DNA of 64,000 nucleotides from Undaria pinnatifida (GCA_012845835.1 JABAKD010000028.1:14856563-14920562); one strand, 5' to 3'; shown: positions 21,745 through 34,769, numbered from the stretch's first letter. Notes: a model not told the origin generated them from the letters alone. Program-made: numbers and translations.

Positions 21745-22620
21745 TCTACTTGGTTTGGTTTTATTTGCGGTAAATGTGAAACCAGTGCCAAGCACGATTT
21801 TTTCAAAAACATCGGTCACAGGCATCTTCGCCAATAGTCGATTGCAAGGCGAACTTCGTCCTCCCTTGCATACTGAAACAAAACAAAAGTAACCAGCTTC
21901 CTTGGCCTCGTCGTTAATGCCCTATAGTATTCCCTCTCTTAAGTTGCGGCCTTGTGCTCTATAGCAGCAGTTGTGTCCTTAATACGTGGCAGGCTTTATC
22001 GCCTGCTTGAACGAACGGCTCCGCACCCCATCCTGTCAAAACGTATCTATCTGGCGGACGGCAAACAAGTAATCCCAGAGATGTTACCTCCAAGCATCCC
22101 TCGTGTGAGTGACCAATACAGAGCTCGAGGCACCCCTGAATAGCGAACGTCTGTCCCTCGCTCCATATTGCTGCGATGCTACTACACTGGCGTCGATGGG
22201 AGGTGCTGACGTTAAGGTTAGAAGATCGTTTTTTCTGCTCGCTACAACAAACCTGTGTTCTTTGAAGCGCGCTGGCGTTGAAGCTCATCGCAGTCCCTGT
22301 TGGAAAACAAACGAGGCGCTTTGCTCTAAAACTGTACCCAATAAATACATTATGATATGTTGGTGCTTGCACGAGAGCAGCCGAAGGCTCCCCTTAAGGC
22401 CAGGCTTTGAGCCGTCTTCGAATTACCTCGAGCTGAGGTCGACTTCTCGGGGCGCTGGTTCCTGGGTGTTCCTTTCCTCTCTCGACTGTCCTGACCCTGC
22501 CGCGGTCGGCGTCAGTCGTGGTCACGTCGTTTCTTTGCGGGGGCTGCTCTTCTTGCTTTTTGGGTCAAAGTGTCAAATCGTCTATTTTAGGTATAGATAC
22601 GATACAAAAGCATTCTGCCA
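21745..22620. other. No gene supported
   Basis: The longest frame (22109-22633, plus) begins with GTG and has no recognisable domain. Confidence 0.35.
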
Positions 22621-22621
22621 C

Positions 22622-22950
22622 GTGATCATGTAAACAACGCATGGTAGTGGTAGGTTTTGTCATTCACGAGTACGCGGTCGGGGGTTCAAATCCGGCAGGA
22701 GCGATTGCTTCATTTTTTTGTGTAATCATGTAAGACAACGTACAGAGTAGTATGGTCGGAAGGTGGCTTGGGTCCCTTTTGAGTACAAGCATACGGGTTC
22801 AATTCCCACCGGAGCGCTTCCGTCTTTTTTTGGGGGGGAAGAGGTTGTGACGAACGACGTGTGGTTGGAACTAAGCTTGCGTCCATTTTGAGTATGAGTA
22901 TGCGGTTGGAGGTTTAATTCCGGCCGGAGCGCTTCGGTTCGTTTTTTTGT
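22622..22950 (+). repeat. Three tandem tRNA-derived units (~105 bp) with pol III-like boxes
   Basis: Units at about 22622-22720, 22725-22833 and 22838-22948. Each ends with a T-arm/B-box-like block (gggttcaaatccgg at 22687, cgggttcaattccc at 22796, ggaggtttaattcc at 22909), then GGAGCG and a T7-T8 run like a pol III terminator. Upstream A-box-like segments include tggtagtggtagg in unit 1 and tggtcggaaggtgg in unit 2. No unit has the complementary 5' acceptor strand (cgctcc), so these are not intact tRNA genes. Confidence 0.55.
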
Positions 22951-23847
<897 letters not shown>

Positions 23848-24324
23848 GTCAAAAACCTTAAGTCCGTGGTCTCACAAAGGTGCTGGACCCCTAGGAAGAT
23901 CCGAAAACTCAATTGAAATCAAAATTTGTCCGGGAAATACTGCGCTTTCTCACCTAAAAACGCACGATACGAAGAAGGCGCACACCTGTCAAGTGAAACG
24001 GTCCAATGTGCAACCTGAATTCACATGACCCCGAGTATCCACTCAATTACATCATAGAAGTGTTCGCCCGTTCTCACAGCTAACCAACTTTAACTCGCGG
24101 CTACAAACTACAGCGGTTTGGCGCACGAGCCACACGGTAATCGTGAGTACAGACGAACTCGTCTGCTGTCTGGAGTGCTGTTAGAGTGACAACTCGTGGG
24201 CATGCAGTGAATGAGAGCAATCGAACCAAGGTATAAAACACTAACTTGCTATTATTTTTTCCCATTTGATCTGAGTCTGACGTGCGTAAGCGTGGTGAAG
24301 GGCAATATTAGCAAGTGTGTGTTA

Positions 24325-24890
24325 TACCGGCCTGGACCTGGCACATCGTAGACTGACTCCCGATTTCACTTTTATATGATTCTGGTGGAGGCATGAATTG
24401 CGTCAGCTGTGATATATGCGTGTACCACCTTGGGTTGTGTGTGTTTTTCCCTGTGGGGTATTGCTCAGCTCCAGAGTGATTGGAGCCTGTCCTGACCACG
24501 GACTTGATTATGCGAGTTAATGTGAGAACAACAACAACAACAACAACATATTATTCCTGGTAGCCTTTCTTGGGCGGCAAGCGGTATAATAGTCGATTTT
24601 TCACGCGCGAGTAGTGAGACGTATGCACCAGTATGGACCTGGCACATCGTAGGCTGACTCCCGATTTCACTTTTTTTCATGTTTCCGACAGAGGCATGAA
24701 TTGCGTCAGCTGTGATATAGTCTATGCGTGTGCGCACGATATTATGCCTGGTACCACCTTTGGTTTGTGTTTTTCCCCTATTTAAAAATAGGGTATTCCT
24801 CAGCCCAAGAGTGACTGGAGCCTGTCCTGTGGCCACGGACCTAATTATGCGACCTAATGTGAGAACAACAAGAACAAAAACAACAATGAA
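24325..24890 (+). mobile_element. Pair of CAA-tailed SINE-like elements in tandem
   Basis: Copy 1 (about 24325-24549) and copy 2 (about 24628-24890) share acctggcacatcgtag.ctga, 'ctcccgatttcactttt', 'aggcatgaattgcgtcagct', 'gtgattggagcctgtcctg' and the terminal block 'cacggac.t.attatgcga..taatgtgagaacaac'. Each ends in a CAA-type tail, (CAA)6 in copy 1 and an interrupted tail in copy 2. No coding capacity. A short 3' microsatellite tail is typical of SINEs/LINEs. I could not identify convincing pol III boxes. Confidence 0.65.
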
Positions 24891-24989
24891 AACGATTCCT
24901 ATTTTACCTTTACTGAGTCTTTCTTATCTCTTATATATTGCCAGGCACCACGGGCTCGTAGCAGCCCACCAGGTCGTTATTTTAGTGAT

Positions 24990-26110
24990 TCGGCTTCTGT
25001 TGCGCGTGAGCTGGCCACGTAAGACCTGTCGCGCGAAGGGCCGCCGGAGGCGTATTTTTTCGATAAACGCCCGAATATACGCCTAAGACCATGCAGCAAC
25101 CAACTGCGTTTAAATGCCTCCCGAACCTCGAAAAGGCGTGTATCAAGATTCCTTGGGATGACGCCGCCGGAGGAACGCCGGAGGCGAAAAAAATTGCGAT
25201 ATACGTTAAAATATGGGCAATAACCAAGTAACGAACTTAAACGCGTCTCGAAACTCGAAACGACGGGTATCAGCGTGCCTCGGGATAAGAACAAATGCCA
25301 CATTTGCGCGAATATACCCCTGAAAATCAAGTAGCGAACTACGTTTAAGGCCACGGGGGGACCCAAGCGTTCCCTGGTCCCCGGTTTTCCGGTAACTCCA
25401 ATAATATCTAGTCTAGTCTTTTATAGGAACAGTAAAACACATGGCTAGGTGAACACGCTGCGTTTAGAGCTTCGGCTGGTTCGTGGAACACAGACCCGGA
25501 AACCCATGGCAAAAAAGGCTTAATCCACAGACGATGTGAGTCGCTTCAGATTGGTGCCCCTCTGGTTCTCAGCAGAGGTCCACACCTCGACTTCGAGGCA
25601 CTGCAATGGTCAAAATTTGTGGTACACCAAACGAGACAAAGAACGACCCCCAACAGAACGTATGCACTTCACTAGCGAGCAGCTACAGCTCCCCACAAAC
25701 AACCACGGCCCGCGAAATTGAGGGAGGCTCCTGGTGGGATGTATGACGACGTCGTGTGCGCCAGCCAGCAGTCGTTGGCAGCCAGAAGCTAGTCACGAGA
25801 TGTTTCGTGAATTCGAATCCGCGAGCATCAACACCAACAAACAGCTACCGAAAGCACGGAAATATTTCAATTCAGGCGCAGGATCTTAATACAATGGGTA
25901 CATCACCGATGAAAAAACCATTTCCACCAGAAGCTTGCTGCTCACCAGGCGGAGGATCAAACTACTTAATATCTATGCCCTGGGTTAGGTGGGTGAAATG
26001 CCTCCATACGAGCTCCTACTCAAAATATGCCGGTGCGATCCCCCGTGTGGCCTTAAACGCCTCCCAAACCTTGATAGGCGTGTGTCAGTTTGCCTTGGGA
26101 TGTCTTGAAG
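24990..26110. repeat. Degenerate repeat family around 'aaacgcctcc.aaacctcgaaa.g.cgtgt'
   Basis: Imperfect copies near 25105, 25230 and 26050 share 'ttaaa.gc.tc.c.aa.ct..a.aggcgtgtatcag' and 'ccttgggat'. Between them (25400-26030) nothing is recognised. The GC-rich inserts 'cgccggagg' at 25029 and 25160 also repeat. Confidence 0.45.
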
Positions 26111-27659
26111 CAGAAACGACCTGATTGCACTTGCACTCCTCCTGAAGTCATGAGCACGCTGAACCCATGCCAATCGGTAAAAAAGAAGGATATCAATGCT
26201 ACATTCTTCACCATTCGCCATTGTCCATACATGGTCGGTGATCGGTGATGTTTCTAATGCCCACACTTTATCGTTTCCAACTTATCACTCGAGTAGCACA
26301 TCCACGGCTGCAAACCTGAGAATAGGCCAGTGTATGTCCAAAGACGCCACACCAGAAAGGCACGACTAAAAAGGGAACCCACCCCTCCCTCCGTAGACCT
26401 TTACATCTGCTGCACGCGGTATTTTTATGGCCGATGAAACCCGACATGCTAAGTCATCCGCTCTAAATCCTAACTTTCCGGTGCACGGCTTGTTTCGCCC
26501 TATTGTACATGAGTACAGTGAAACCGCAAAAAAATGCCTGAAAACGTAGCAGAAAGCGTCGTCAAAGGAAAAGATATAGACTACATGCCTGAAACAAAAA
26601 AAATGTCTATCTCCGCCTTTTGTGCTTCTTTGTAACACCAAATACCAGGTATTCTTTATATGGTAGTATTATCGCAAACTGCAAGAGTTGGACAAACACG
26701 AATCGACGACAGCAAATAGAAAAACAAAGAAACACCTACTACGGCGAATACAACAAAACGTGCCAAACCAAACATACGTACTATCATTACGGTTAATACG
26801 CCGAATACCAAACAAAACTTGTAATTCAAAAATGTTCGGCTACTACGGCGAATGGACGAAGAAGCCTAAAAAGAAAAAAAGCCTACGCGAATAGAAAAAA
26901 TTGCCTAGTGCCTAGCGCTTGGTGCCTACTCTTCGTTTCCGACTCTTATTCGAAGAGGAACACAGGCTCAAAAGTCTTCATCTACTGGCCATTGGACAAA
27001 AAGTGCTTACAAAAAAAACTCGCCTTCGGCAATTTAGAAAACACAACAACAACAAAGAAAAAGCGCGCGCGGCCAAAACAAGACGCGATGTTTTTTTCCT
27101 GCATTCGCGACAAGAAGACCAACTGTTTTGCGGCCTTGTGCAACAAATACAATCGCCTGCGGCGAAACGTCTTGCGCGCCCAAGATCGCGTGTTGCGCTG
27201 CGCGCAACCAGCCTCGTGGTGGCTGTTGCGCAAAACGAGATTTTTACACAAATGTTGCACGCGCGCCAAAGCGCAACAACAGCTAAGGCATGCCCTGCAG
27301 CCCACTGATTCATCATCGTGTAATTATGCGACATATCAGCAAGATCCACAACCTTTTGCAAAACGATTTTGGACGCGGGGGACAGAGATGAGTTGATGGC
27401 ATCAACAATAGGGGCCTCAACAGCCGCCCTTGCAGACGAAATCGGATCCGCATTGGTGGTGTAGTCAGGCCAAACGTCGACCAACACACACTAGGCGATG
27501 ACCGTGAGATACGGAGGATCTTCGTCAACTCGCTATCGCGTCGCTGCAACGTCTGTTCTTCATTAAAAACTCGAATAAACTTTTTGACAAAGTTTCGAAC
27601 GTCGTGTTCGGGTCGTTGCAACTTTACAAACTAAAGTAAACACTACAAGCCAGCTGATA
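26111..27659. other. No gene supported
   Basis: Overlapping frames of 160-170 codons on both strands (26908-27396 plus; 26978-27487 minus) have no recognisable domain, and neither is favoured by composition. I do not call either. Confidence 0.35.
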
Positions 27660-29880
27660 TCATCTCTCACGTCATCATCTTTCTAGCCATCCATGACGTA
27701 GCTTTCATTCATCCCCTCCGCCCCCCCCCCCTCCAATGCCCCCTCCTTCCTCACCACCCCCACCATCGCCGAGACCTAGCACCGCACGTTAAACAAGTCC
27801 CTACATAAATAGTAAATGCGCGGGATCGGAGCATCACACACAATGTCGCAAAGATGAGTTTCGACCAAACCCTTGATCTCACAGCTGAAGAGTATATTTT
27901 AATAGTTTATATGACCTAAACCTCTTGAAAAACCTCCCCCCCCGCCCCCCCCCCCCTTTCTTTCTCGCTCTCTCTTGCTCAAACGCCCCAGCAAATATAG
28001 ATATCCGCCAGAAGTAATGAACACTTCCACACCCTGGATACAACCGAATTATCTTGTTAGAGCCACCCATGCTGCTGCTGCAATTCCACCCCCCCCCTGC
28101 CCCCAACGCCCCCTCTGTTCCCACCACCCGCACAATATCGCCTAGAATTAGCACCACGCGTATAGCAAACCCTTACATCTTTGCGAATTAAAGCCCTCCC
28201 CCGCCCCCCCCTTCCCCACCCCCCACCTCCCCACCCCACCCCTACCCCCTCGAACGCTCCGCCCTCAACTCACTGGTTGTACGACTTACAGGACATGCAT
28301 GATAAACTGGTGCATTCTTTCCAAAACCGTCACATGTATCCCTTTAAAGGATGTATAGTTTGCACGCATAGATTGAGCTGCGCCTCCCCCCTCGTGCGTT
28401 CTTTCCAAAAACGTCATCTTTATCCCCTTGAAGGATTTATAGTTTTTACGTACAAATTGAGCTGCACCCCCCGCCCCCCCCGCCCCCCGTCCCCCCTTTT
28501 GATCAAAATCAGCCCCCCAGGTCCTTAAAAACTCCGCCCTCCCCTCACCGGTTATTCGATATACAGGAATCACTTAATGAACTGATGTATTTCCTTCCGC
28601 AGCTGTCAGATTTTGTCCCCCTCAGAAACGAGTTTTATAGTTTCCGCGCACAGACTGACTAACATCACTCTGTTGAGTCTGATAGCTACACTTTATTTAG
28701 TAGAAAGGGGAGTCGCCGACCTATTTTTTTAATGAGGACACACAACCCGTAACACGCGCGATCAGAGTATCACACACAGCTGTCAGCTTGCAAAGATGAG
28801 TTTAGACAAAATATTCGATCTCACAGCTGGGGTGTATTTTCATTTTTATAGTAAACCACTGAGAACAGCCGCAAAATCCTTTCGGCCGCGATGCTTGTAC
28901 GCGGGGCGCTTTGCTCCCATACCTCCGACCAGAGCTTGTAACCGGTTTACGTTGACGATAATTTCGATATTTGATCACCTTTTTCTGGTGACGATGCACA
29001 TGCGTGCAAACGAAACGGTGTGCGACAACATACCTGCCTGAGAGTAGTAAACACTGCCAGATCACCTCATGATCTTTCAAGCCATCCATACCGTAGCTCC
29101 AACCCCCCCCCCCCCCCCCACCCCCTCCCCTCCTCCCTTTTGTTTGAACGCCCCACCTAAACTCGAAATCGGCCAGAGTAATAAATATTTCCACTCAATT
29201 GATATCACGTCGTTATCTTTCTAGTCACCCATGACGTAGCGTTCATTCATTTCCCCCCCACTCACCAGCTCCAACGCCCCCTCCTTCCTCACCACCCGCA
29301 CCATCGCCTAGACCTAGCATCACGCGAATAGCAAACCCCTACATCCAAGATTTGGTAAAAAACCCGTTCTGCCCCCCTACCCCCCCCCCCCACACACTTC
29401 CCCCCCCCCCTCCCACCCCCTCGAACGCTCCGCGCTCTGCCCACTGGTTGTACGACTTACGGGATAGGATTTTATAGTTTCCACGCACAGATTAAGCTGC
29501 CCCGCCCGTCCTGCTCCCCCTAACTCCTCTTGATCAAACCCAGGCCCCAACGTCCTTGAAAACTTCGCCCTCCCCTCCACGGTTATTCGACTTACAGTAT
29601 TTATTTTATAAACTGATGCATTTTCTTCCACACACAGTTGTCACATTTTTTCCCCCTCAAAAAATGGTTTTATGGTTTGCGCGCACAGACTGACTAACAT
29701 CACCCTGTTGACCCTGATAGCTGCACTGTAGTTGCAAGGGGAGTTACCGACATATCTCCTTTACAAGGACACACAACCCGTAATACGCGCCATAGGAGTA
29801 TCACACAAAGCTTGCAAACTTTAAGATGAGTTTCGACGAAATCCTCGATCCCAGCTGGATTGTATTTTTATTAGTGTAAT
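27660..29880 (+). mobile_element. Tandem array of element U units (C-rich)
   Basis: Conserved boxes (gcaaagatgagttt..ac.aaa..) occur at 27847, 28789 and 29815, separated by two C-rich spacers of about 940 and 1030 bp, with a partial spacer before the first. Spacers share ccccctcgaacgctccgc, 'actggttgtacgactta..gga', 'cttgaaaactccgccctccc' and 'ggttattcga.ttacag' with each other and, reversed, with 9473-10348. Upstream of each later box is the conserved 'tttccgcgcacagactgacta..atca..ctgttga..ctgatagct'. Frames beginning at the boxes are MSFDQTLDLTA, MSLDKIFDLTAGVYF and MSFDEILDPS. No transposase or polymerase is encoded. Confidence 0.8.
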
Positions 29881-30156
29881 ATATTTCAAATTCACTATCA
29901 GATACTATTATTCACATAGGGTTGGTGTAGGATTAAGATCAGGGTAGGCCACACAATCTACAAATGCTGTGATTCCTGCTGTTGCACGCCGCACCTGGTT
30001 AGAAGTAAATAGTCTGCGTTACCCTAGAAATCTATTCTCCATTCATTCTACACGTGAATCCCGAACAATATCAACCTCGACCCTAAGCACGATATTTTAT
30101 ACATTCAACAGCGTAATCATCGAGTGGCGTCCTTGTCCATTTATTGTTCTGGCAGA

Positions 30157-30637
30157 ATGACATTCAACGGACTGGCCATGACGGCTGCTTGGTTGGCTAC
30201 ATCTTTCATCGCAGGAGCAGAAGCATTACCATGTTTGGCAGGCACCGTTCTATTGGAAGTGACTACAGCAGCTGACGTGGAAACCCTCATGAGCGAGATC
30301 AATTGCACGGGGCACGGGGACTTCAACATCACCTGGAACGAAAACATCTTAGTAGAGCATACGATAAACGTGTCGAACGGAAAGAACGTTACAATTACGG
30401 GGGCGGGGTTTCCGACTCTTCGTTACGCTCTGGAGGACGACCACAATTCCAGCGCAATGGCGGCTGCTCGAAGCGTCACTGGAATATTTTCCGTGTCTCA
30501 AGGCTCTGTCCTCAGTCTGCACCAGTTAACGTTAACTGGAGGGAATGCAGAGATCGGAGGGGCTATCGCGGTGATGGCTTCGAGTTCCTTGCTTCTTTAT
30601 GGCTGCACATTCGAAAATAATCAAGCTTCACACGGAG
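30157..30637 (+). CDS. First exon of a beta-helix ('polymorphic outer membrane protein'-like) protein with signal peptide
   Basis: Probable start exon of a secreted or surface right-handed beta-helix protein. ATG 30157 gives a hydrophobic leader (MTAAWLATSFIAGAEALP region), reading as a signal peptide. It is followed by about 130 residues with NCTGHGDFNITW, NVSNGKNVTITGAGFPTLRY, a VLSLHQLTLTGGNAEIGGAI segment and LLLYGCTFENNQASHGG. This is the G-A-I / L-x-x-x-L / F-x-N-N-x-A pattern of one beta-helix rung. Several N-glycosylation sequons are visible. The coding pattern ends at a good splice donor (GGAG|gtaagg, 30638), splitting a Gly codon in phase 1. Beyond it the frame becomes non-family sequence with a stop at 30732. 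Specific function unknown; such families are usually extracellular or cell-surface. The upstream GTG at 30124 is not needed. Confidence 0.7.
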
Positions 30638-31215
30638 GTAAGGTATTGTCAGAAGAACACGGACAAACACATGTAGTTGCCAATGCGCCAACCAGCCTAG
30701 GAGGGAGCGTGAGAGCAGTGCGAGGACAATGAATAAATGGTATGAAGAAAGAAGACAAAGCATGTTTATTATATATATGGTTTACACACATGGTTTTTAT
30801 TACATGGTCATTGCAAACAACCCTAAGGATACGCGAAAAAAAGTGGGCTTCCGGGAAATTTCCGTAGAATGCCGTTCACTCAAAACTTTCTCCTTGTGGC
30901 TAGTGCTTTATAAAGAGTATTTTAGAACCGGCACCAAACGTGCAACACATGTCGGCAGCTGCTACAAACGTCACAGACCAACCCGATATTGTCAGAAGCT
31001 GCCAACGCGAAGAGTGTAGGCTTGAAAGCTCTGCCGTTCGCGTGCGTGATACGTCTTTCGCCGGTGCAGTGAACCTCAATGATACACATTATTATTGTTT
31101 TTTTCAACCATTTAACCCCATTGACGTCATTATTATATAACGTCGTTAGGGGGGGACGTCGATCGGTATTTTTTCGTATGGACAAGATACTGATGCCGCT
31201 GTTGGTGGGGTTGCT
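30638..31215. other. Putative intron 1 or intergenic sequence
   Basis: Begins with the gtaagg donor. I found no second exon of the beta-helix type in the following 20 kb. Confidence 0.35.
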
Positions 31216-31395
31216 GTGAATATATCTGTTGGTGCTAAATGAGTATTGCGATCTCCCTCTCTGCTGCTGCATGCTGCTGGCGTTGTTTCTGCTGCATGCC
31301 ACTATATCTGTTGGTGCTACATGAGTATCGCGATCTTCCTTTCTGCTGCTGCATGCTGCTTGCGGCGTTGTTTCTGCTGCATGCTACTGCCGTTG
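31216..31395. repeat. Two-unit ~88-bp tandem repeat, CTG-rich
   Basis: Units from about 31218 and 31305 share 'atatctgttggtgctacatg', 'agtat.gcgatct.cct' and 'tctgctgctgcatgctgct'. Confidence 0.75.
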
Positions 31396-32652
31396 TTGTT
31401 GCGTGCTGCTGCTGATGCTCATGTGATGCTACGGACTTCTGCTGCTGGTGTAACGGCATACAACAGTCCTCGCTCAACTTTGTCCCGGTAGACGTGCATG
31501 TACCCGTTCGTGTAGCATGCGCGTTGCCTATGCTGCTTATAAGGCTGTTGTCTACTACTTCTACTGCTTTGCGCGGCGTTGTTGTTTATTGTTGGTCTGC
31601 GTCAAGCGAACATCGCACCAGGTAGAAGATATATACGGAGATAGTTGCATTTGTGACTATCGAATGGGGGAATGGCCGCTGACGTCCGAGACTCGGTGTA
31701 GTCGTAAAGGAAACGAGATGTGTAGTACCTCCGCACCTGGGGGTAGAGGGTCGGAACCCTAATCGAAGTGATCAATAATCCACGCACAATTGCGATGGAA
31801 AATAATACCACATGATACAACGGGTCAGAAGTATTGCAACAGGTCCATGCTCTCGTAGAAACTGAAGGAACGAAAGCGCAAGCGATCCGAAGATGGAAAA
31901 TCTCACAAGAAGGCTTAGCGGGGATGGGCCGTGTTTGAGGAGCCAGCCTTGCTGCAGAACAGCGGAAACGAGCAGCAAGACTCGAGGAGGAATCCGGCTG
32001 GAAGAAATAGAGAGTCACCGCGGATATGGTAGGGAGAGATGCCATACCGCCATCGTCGGGATTCTCCGGTGGTGGCAGAGGGAGCTTGGGGAGCAGCTTC
32101 ATTGGCGAGTTGCTTTCTGACGGGGTTCGCTATATGTGGGCCGGTCAGGTTTTCACTACAGCCATGTGACTAAGTCATCCAGTGGGGTTTTTATATAGCG
32201 CGGCATTTATTTCGTTTTTATTTGCCGTGCGCACACCACTTGGGAAGGTTGGTGGAAGGTTGGTTGTGGTGGCAGCAGATATCGGGTTGTCTGCATGTTC
32301 CTCGAGAAGCCGCACGGTCGCCAGCTGGGTGCACACTACCACGGGGGTGATTGGGTAGGGCTAAGTCGCGCAGCATGATCGCCGCGTGCTTCCTGCTACT
32401 GGTAACGGTGGTAGGGACGAAGGTGGGGTATCATTGGCTGTCTGCAGCAGTACCAATTAACGATGGTGTTTTGTCCATGCAAGAAGTTGAGCCGCATAGC
32501 CGCACGCACTCCATGATATGCAGCGACAACAGCAGCAGCGCGAGAGGTTATTCAGGGAGCAGATCGGTTCATTATTTCGCCAGCCGGAGCTTCGGCAACA
32601 TCGCGGGACGGGGGGGGGGCAGGTCTGTTCCAAGTGTTAATTTTTTTTTTTA
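31396..32652. other. No feature recognised
   Basis: Short frames on both strands without domains. Ends in a poly(T) run at 32641-32652. Confidence 0.35.
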
Positions 32653-32655
32653 GAT

Positions 32656-32880
32656 GGGTTCACTTTTTGACCGAAGTATTGTTTTTGGTCGAATATGACA
32701 TTTACTTGGATTCATGTTTCGATCGAAATATTGTTTTTGGTCGAATACGACATTCACTTATTTACTGTAAGGGTGAAGACCGGTAAATATTAGCCGATTA
32801 ATTTGCGGTGGGGGTGAAGACCGGTCAATATTAGGCGACTGTTTTGCGGTGGGGGTGGAGAACCGCAGATAGTAACATCT
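32656..32880. repeat. Two successive tandem duplications (~60 bp and ~56 bp)
   Basis: 'gaagtattgtttttggtcga' plus 'atatgacatt.actt' occurs at 32672 and again near 32725. Then 'gggtgaagaccggt.aatat' with 'ttgcggtgggggtg' occurs at 32770 and 32813, with a third partial copy at 32850. Confidence 0.8.
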
Positions 32881-32939
32881 AAGTCATGTTCTCGATGGTA
32901 TACGTATCCTTTTTCGCCTGATAGTTATTGACTGATTTT

Positions 32940-33171
32940 ACGATAGCCCCCCCCGCTAAACAAGCGATTTTCTTGAACGGACGTTTCATGGCTGCCCGGT
33001 AGGAAAAATGATGCTGTGGAAACTATGCCTTCAAATACTTTCTGATTTGTAAAGGACTATCGAACGACGACGTCGGGGTGAGAAGGGGCACCGAATGTCA
33101 AAAGATTCGACCGGGAGCTGTTTTAAATAAAACCGGCGATTTCGTTAAAGAAAAGTTTGGGGGGCTACCGT
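32940..33171. mobile_element. MITE-like element, 'acgatagcccc' family
   Basis: 232 bp. The left end 'acgatagcccccc' is the near reverse complement of the right end 'ggggggctaccgt', and the inner parts (gcgattttcttgaacg / cgatttcgttaaag) are also partly inverted. Another full copy is at 53591-53832 and a partial one at 15560-15695. No open frame; no target-site duplication seen. Confidence 0.6.
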
Positions 33172-34603
33172 AGAACGACGCTTTTGAATTGTGTTTTCAT
33201 GTTTAAGTCATGCAGCGTTCGTAAATCCGAAAAACGTGTACTTTTGGTCTGGTGAAAACAGGACCAGTAGGGGACGACATACATAGGACAACGACTTGAA
33301 CAAAATAATACGTTCATGCACCATATTTAGAGGTGTACTGCCGATGTAGGGTATTGATGGCGGCACTGATTGTATTGAACTTTTCTGGTATCTTTTTGGT
33401 ATCGTAATATTCTCCTGATTGATTGAAAACTAAAGGTGGGCAAATATTCGTTATTGCTTCATTGGTTGTTTTACCAACAGTATCATGTTGCGAATGCTTG
33501 TTCGCAAAGGAGGAGCCAACCGATTTTTTTTTGCGATGATCGTATAGTTTGGGTAGCTGGGAAGGGTTGGGCTGTGTGTATCGACAGTGGCGGCAGTTTA
33601 TCGTTTCTTTATTCGATTACTTGGAGCCGTAAGGAACAAATCCAAGGACGGAGCATTTTCGGTTTTATCATGGTTTACAAGCAACTAACATTTCAAGGTA
33701 CTGAAGGTTGTTGGCGAAGACTGTTTATAATGTGGCTTATAGTTTTTGCTGGTATATTTTGTTCATGGCTGCCTATGTGTGTTCACGAGATTGAATGGGG
33801 CATCCTTGTGACCGTAATGTACAAGACACACTGGTCTCAATATAAAAGAGGGGATGCAAAATCATAATTGTCATTTCAATTACCGATGTTGTTTCCGAGC
33901 TTGATGGGTGGTTGCAATTTTGTTTGGGCATTCGAAGAATGAGATATGATGATAATTTGATTCATGTCACAAGCAAGTTATTGTGCATTTGTTTTGCAAC
34001 GAAATCGGGGTGGCTCGTGAATGGTGTATTACTATTTGTACCAGGGAGGGCGTAGGCTAATTTTTCCGCGTCGGATGAAACCTGTGTTTGCGGACAATAA
34101 CTTATGCTATATTGTTTTTCCGGTATGATCTGTGTATTTATGGCGGTAGTAAGGAACGGCGGGGGACCTTTGTCCCGATCACCTTGCAATCTCTGGCGTT
34201 ATATCTGTCGCATTAGTCTTTTGGCCTAAAGTCGCGGCTGTTGTAATCTCTTCTTTTGATTACATTTGTCGTAAATGGGAGTATGGCTGGATTTTCGCTG
34301 ATGAAGATGGGTTTCCTGTTACCGTTTTTGTTGTTTTAGGTGATGGAACTTGGTCTATTGTGAATTCCTCGCTGTCGAAAAAGAAGACTGCGGTAGGGTG
34401 TTGCTTCATTACTTTGAGTATGACAGTTTCGCGCCGGTTTGGGCTACTGGCCTATCATTTGGTATCTAGTAGTACCTGGCTGGTGTGCGTCATGGTAGAC
34501 TGTGGTGAGCTCTCGCTCAATAGCTCACTTCTCAAAGGTCTCACGCATGAAATATCTTCGCGACTTTCCTCTACCGTGTGGTTGGGAGACGTAGCACAAT
34601 GAC
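33172..34603. other. Lower-GC unique sequence, no gene supported
   Basis: Composition is more T-rich than the neighbours. The 143-codon frame at 33436-33867 starts with GTG and has hydrophobic stretches (WLIVFAGIFCSWLP) but no recognisable family. Confidence 0.35.
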
Positions 34604-34769
34604 TTGAAACCTACCCTGCTTGAAGCTGACGAACACCATTCACTTGGAGGCCGACCTGGATCCCCAACACTGATATACATCTGTGTGGTGTATTCCTGTT
34701 CGAAAATTGCCTCCGTACCACCTCTTTGCTGCTGCCTCGAGTTGTGCGGGTTAAGCTATCACTCGGCAG

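Noticed and set aside
22622-22950. Functional tRNA genes
   Set aside because: B-box-like blocks are present but no 5' acceptor stem complements the 3' GGAGCG, and no proper anticodon arm could be drawn.
26978-27487. 169-codon minus frame and overlapping plus frames
   Set aside because: Both strands are open to a similar extent, with no recognisable domain and biased Arg/Cys composition.
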